Shown here: positions 61,044 through 64,000 of the stretch, piece after piece
Position numbering within the stretch: the stretch's first letter is position 1
How the letters are laid out: each line of letters starts with the position of its first letter
Translations under genes and position numbers: made by a program
From: Sporisorium sorghi
Lineage: Eukaryota > Basidiomycota > Ustilaginomycetes > Ustilaginales > Ustilaginaceae
Direction of reading: 5' to 3'
Length of the DNA: 64,000 nt
Assembly: GCA_023212695.1 (NCBI GenBank)
Contig: JALCCG010000048.1
Location: 39,220-103,219 of the forward strand
Notes under the pieces: generated by a model
The model's database searches: none
Seen by the model: only the letters and a program-made list of their open reading frames with translations
What the model was told of the DNA's origin: nothing

Positions 61044-63959
61044 ATGATAAAGAAGAACCCGAAGTATTATATTATACTAATTAATCTCTGTTTGATATTC
61101 TTGCTATCTTGCTATATACCTATTGTACAAACAATATTTGCAGCCAATGATGTTACTCAGGACGTTAGCTATGAATTTATAGTAGATTCTAAAGATTATG
61201 ATTATAGCGGTTATAAGTTTTCAGCAAAAAATGAATTAGAAACGCAAAGAATTACTGTAAATGCGCCTGCAGGAAAGGTAATTAAAAAACTTGAATGGGT
61301 CAATAAAGCAACCAATACACCAATTAGATCAATTAACGGTTTTACTCCAGGTTCAACGACTTGGGCTGGGAAGGATACCTTGAGCGGAACAAAATTGAAC
61401 GTGAGGTCTCAAGGGAATACCAATTATGGAGGAGTATATTATTGGGATAGATGGTCTGTGAGCGATGCTGGAAATGGCTACGGACAGCTTTGGAAGGCTT
61501 CTAGTACCACAGGATTGATTATGGACAACAGTGATCCGAGATGTAACGTTAGTGTGGAGAAAGAAACTATTCAAGGACGTCAACTGCCTAAATACCCAGG
61601 GTGCACAGATCCCAAACTAGAGGCAAAAATCAATCGTACGGAAGCCTTTTTAATACTCGAACCAGGTAACCCTTTAAACGGTACATGGATTCGTGGTAGT
61701 GCGATATCCGATCAATTAAGAGCATCTAATATAGAAATAGATTTTAGAACATTAATTCCAGATGTTCATGGAACAGCTGGCAGAACAGACCCGAGTACTG
61801 TCGGGGGAGAAGTCGCAAAGGTAGAAAATAATAATAGCGATCTAGATGTGATAGTTATTCACTTTTCTCAGACTTTCAACAACGACACCTATAATCGATA
61901 TTGGGCTAATCCTGGAGCCAAACAAGTTTGGTATTTCTCGAAATTTTTCGTAGACTTTGATTCCTACACTTATATGTACAAAGACAAACTCCTTCGGGCT
62001 ACCTTCGCTGATGGAACATCAAGCTTAGAGATCACTGGACCGACATGTGTAGCACCAGCCGGTACGATCCAGCTTACCGCGAAATTAACGAAGATAGATG
62101 GCAGTACATACAATCTGCAAAGGCACGACAAGCTGACATGGCGAAGTTCGGATAGCAGCGTCATGTCCGTCAGCGCTTCAGGTGCAGTTACAGCCGTGGC
62201 GGCAACAGGACAAGCTACGATTACAGCTCACTTTAAGGATGCGGCTCAGGCTTTGGATGAATCGGACGATGCCACGATTCAGGTTGGGACAGGCTCCTCT
62301 TGCGGGAATAACGGAGGGGTAGATCCAGGTGGTCCACCTAATACTTGCGGGATTCAAATTGGTACGGCGAGTAAAGGGATCGTATCATCACATACGGTTA
62401 TGGACCCTGTGGCAACCGGGGTAGTGAAAGCTGACGATCGGGACTCCGAGAAGTTTGATGTGCTGGACGGGATACCTACTTCTGAATCCTTGTACGTGAA
62501 CGTATTTGGACTCAATTATTTATACCAGAATCAATGGGCCAACATGACCGGGGAAATCACCTATACGGTTCCCGTGAAGAAGACCTATATTCTAACCTGG
62601 ACCATACCGGGAACGCCCAGCACAGGACCGAATGACCCCGGTACGCCGGATGAACCGATGGAAGAAGAAGTCCCGGTAGAAGAACAAGTCACGATAACCC
62701 GGCCGTATTCATATTGGCAAATCGATAATCTGGAAGTCTACAGGCTAGCCAGATCATCCGTCAGCAATTACGCATTACCTGGAGGTACGGTTAATCTGAC
62801 TCCTGCCGGCTACACACCCCCTGTTCTTGCATCTGAACACAACGCGAGTGTGGACGATCACGTGGAGCCTGCTTCCTGTGAAGAAGTTGACTTGGGTACG
62901 GAGACCGTTTCCGGCGGCTCGAGCAGACCTTTTGTACCAACCCCGGATTTTACTTCGGCAGCCGAATCGGCAGTAGGCCAAAATCAGGTCAAAAACGACC
63001 GTGTCCTGTTTAACGGGTCTACTGTCATGAGTGACAGCTGGGCTCAGGGAACCGCACCGACACCAGGAATAATACCTCCGGCAACAACGATCCAAAGGGA
63101 TGTCCTGTACGGCAAAAATTATCTCATCAGCAGTACGCTGTTGAATAAGGCAAATACCACGAGTACAGGCACGATTGATTATGAACTCATACCTGGAAAT
63201 ATCAATGGCGGCTCCAATAAAACATATCCTGTCAACGCCATCAATACGGTCACCGTGCATACCCCTGTCGTCAACTACGCCTCCGTGACGGATGATCAGG
63301 CGCATAACCAGAAGACAACGCCGAATCCGAACCGCTCGGCCTTCATCCTGGATCGGCCATTTACGGTCCGCATTCCGACTTCGGGCCAGCACCGGAACAT
63401 TCACGGATACGGAGACCGTGACTATGCCAAGTATGTAAGATCGAAGCAGGTATATTTTCCGTTCGATGTTTACAGCAGTGACAAGAGCATCTTTTATCCA
63501 AAGGGCACCTGGATCACAATCCCGACACCGCAGTTGGATACGGAATTTTTCCTGCCGGTCTGGGTGGATGAAGGGAATTATGAGGTATACTTCCGTACGA
63601 TTGCGGAGAACGCCCCGACCGATTTTACGACACAGCCCGGTGCAAACCTTGATCTGGCCCATCATGTGGCTACCGATATGGAGCCGGTTGATGTGATCGG
63701 GCGCGTATATGATTTTCACATCACAGATGTTGCCGACTATAACTGGGAGACTGTCTTCCGCAAGCAAAAGGGGAATGCCGCACCAAGCGGCGTATCCTAC
63801 TGGACAGGACTGCGCGACATTGACGGCGGAGTACGCGGGAATGTGATGCCCTACACACTTCCCATCGCACCGGGTAAGCATCCAGTGCAGGGATATAAGA
63901 ATGCAGCAGTGAAGACAGGCTACCATTTCAGTGCGACACGTTACTCTATAAGTGCCTAA
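61044..63959 (+). CDS. Large exported protein with Big2-like domain (971 aa)
   Basis: A 971-aa exported protein. A hydrophobic leader (YYIILINLCLIFLLSCYIPIVQTIFA) precedes a region of unknown fold (about 35-330), then an Ig-like Big2 domain (about 335-415: LEITGPTCVAPAGTIQLTAKLTK... LTWRSSDSSVMSVSASGAVTAVAATGQATITAHF), a Pro/Glu-rich linker and a large C-terminal region with MPYTLPIAPGKHPVQGYKN. The layout resembles Paenibacillus DUF5704-type proteins. No wall-anchor motif is visible, so it may depend on the SLH partner. The first third is AT-rich, the rest GC-richer, suggesting mosaic origin. GGAG is 9 nt before the ATG. Confidence 0.65.
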   Translation: MIKKNPKYYIILINLCLIFLLSCYIPIVQTIFAANDVTQDVSYEFIVDSKDYDYSGYKFSAKNELETQRITVNAPAGKVIKKLEWVNKATNTPIRSINGFTPGSTTWAGKDTLSGTKLNVRSQGNTNYGGVYYWDRWSVSDAGNGYGQLWKASSTTGLIMDNSDPRCNVSVEKETIQGRQLPKYPGCTDPKLEAKINRTEAFLILEPGNPLNGTWIRGSAISDQLRASNIEIDFRTLIPDVHGTAGRTDPSTVGGEVAKVENNNSDLDVIVIHFSQTFNNDTYNRYWANPGAKQVWYFSKFFVDFDSYTYMYKDKLLRATFADGTSSLEITGPTCVAPAGTIQLTAKLTKIDGSTYNLQRHDKLTWRSSDSSVMSVSASGAVTAVAATGQATITAHFKDAAQALDESDDATIQVGTGSSCGNNGGVDPGGPPNTCGIQIGTASKGIVSSHTVMDPVATGVVKADDRDSEKFDVLDGIPTSESLYVNVFGLNYLYQNQWANMTGEITYTVPVKKTYILTWTIPGTPSTGPNDPGTPDEPMEEEVPVEEQVTITRPYSYWQIDNLEVYRLARSSVSNYALPGGTVNLTPAGYTPPVLASEHNASVDDHVEPASCEEVDLGTETVSGGSSRPFVPTPDFTSAAESAVGQNQVKNDRVLFNGSTVMSDSWAQGTAPTPGIIPPATTIQRDVLYGKNYLISSTLLNKANTTSTGTIDYELIPGNINGGSNKTYPVNAINTVTVHTPVVNYASVTDDQAHNQKTTPNPNRSAFILDRPFTVRIPTSGQHRNIHGYGDRDYAKYVRSKQVYFPFDVYSSDKSIFYPKGTWITIPTPQLDTEFFLPVWVDEGNYEVYFRTIAENAPTDFTTQPGANLDLAHHVATDMEPVDVIGRVYDFHITDVADYNWETVFRKQKGNAAPSGVSYWTGLRDIDGGVRGNVMPYTLPIAPGKHPVQGYKNAAVKTGYHFSATRYSISA

Positions 63960-64000
63960 TGGTATGAAAAGAGTGGGTTCTTATCAAATAAAAAGAATAA

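Noticed and set aside
62775..63926. 383-codon minus frame inside the 971-residue protein
   Set aside because: Long only because of codon bias on the other strand; Cys/Arg/Ile-rich, no ribosome binding site, no signal peptide.

Overview
The window comes from a Gram-positive, endospore-forming bacterium of the Paenibacillus type. This is inferred from gene content and not from any database match. The supporting signs are Bacillus-style ribosome binding sites (AAGGAGG, often with TTG or GTG starts), many lipobox lipoproteins, an S-layer-homology (SLH) protein, CcpA-type cre sites, a PerR-type box, a preQ1-I riboswitch, YesN/LytS-type sugar regulation, sporulation-kinase-like histidine kinases, and menaquinone synthesis by the futalosine route. 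Base composition is close to balanced, apart from an AT-rich patch near the right end. No tRNA, rRNA, CRISPR array, prophage or insertion sequence was seen.

Layout. 1-10 kb: GH4 glycosidase, alanine dehydrogenase, RluF-like pseudouridine synthase, YpsA-like protein, a lipoprotein, an ECF sigma factor with a membrane partner divergent from a LURP-one-like gene, Mug-type DNA glycosylase, and the futalosine genes mqnB-mqnD. 10-19.5 kb: a TetR regulator, then a sugar uptake locus of the XylFII-LytS-YesN type (membrane-anchored binding protein, sensor kinase, AraC-type response regulator) followed by the ABC importer it probably controls (lipoprotein, dual ATPase, permease); both transcription units carry a cre-like site. 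19.5-23 kb: a YtrA-type GntR/ABC operon, an M15 peptidase and a coiled-coil protein. 23.2-31.5 kb: an amino-sugar locus with an RpiR regulator, ROK kinase, CUT1-type importer, NanE epimerase and a large secreted DUF4855-like/FIMAH-like protein.

31.7-41.7 kb: MalY-type lyase, AEC transporter, short-chain dehydrogenase, a 710-residue methyltransferase with a long unassigned N-terminal half, secreted cyclophilin, several small proteins and a SulP transporter. 41.9-47.4 kb: two tandem paralogous membrane histidine kinases, convergent with a two-gene operon that encodes a class I isoprenoid-synthase-like protein and a 79-residue peptide with an NHLP-type leader ending in tryptophan. 47.6-53.6 kb: stress-type Gly-rich protein, Gly/Pro repeat protein, GNAT acetyltransferase, CvrA/NhaP2-like antiporter, Dps under a PerR-like box, EcsC-family protein. 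53.6-57.7 kb: the queC-D-E-F operon behind a preQ1-I riboswitch, AIM24-family protein and a coiled-coil protein. 57.9-64 kb: small orphans, a DeoR-type HTH protein, then an SLH protein and a 971-residue exported protein in one operon.

The most interesting candidates are the isoprenoid-synthase/peptide pair beside the twin kinases, which could be a ComQX-like or other lipidated-peptide system, and the ManNAc-type locus with its large secreted protein, which could serve recycling of the ManNAc-containing wall polymer that SLH proteins bind.
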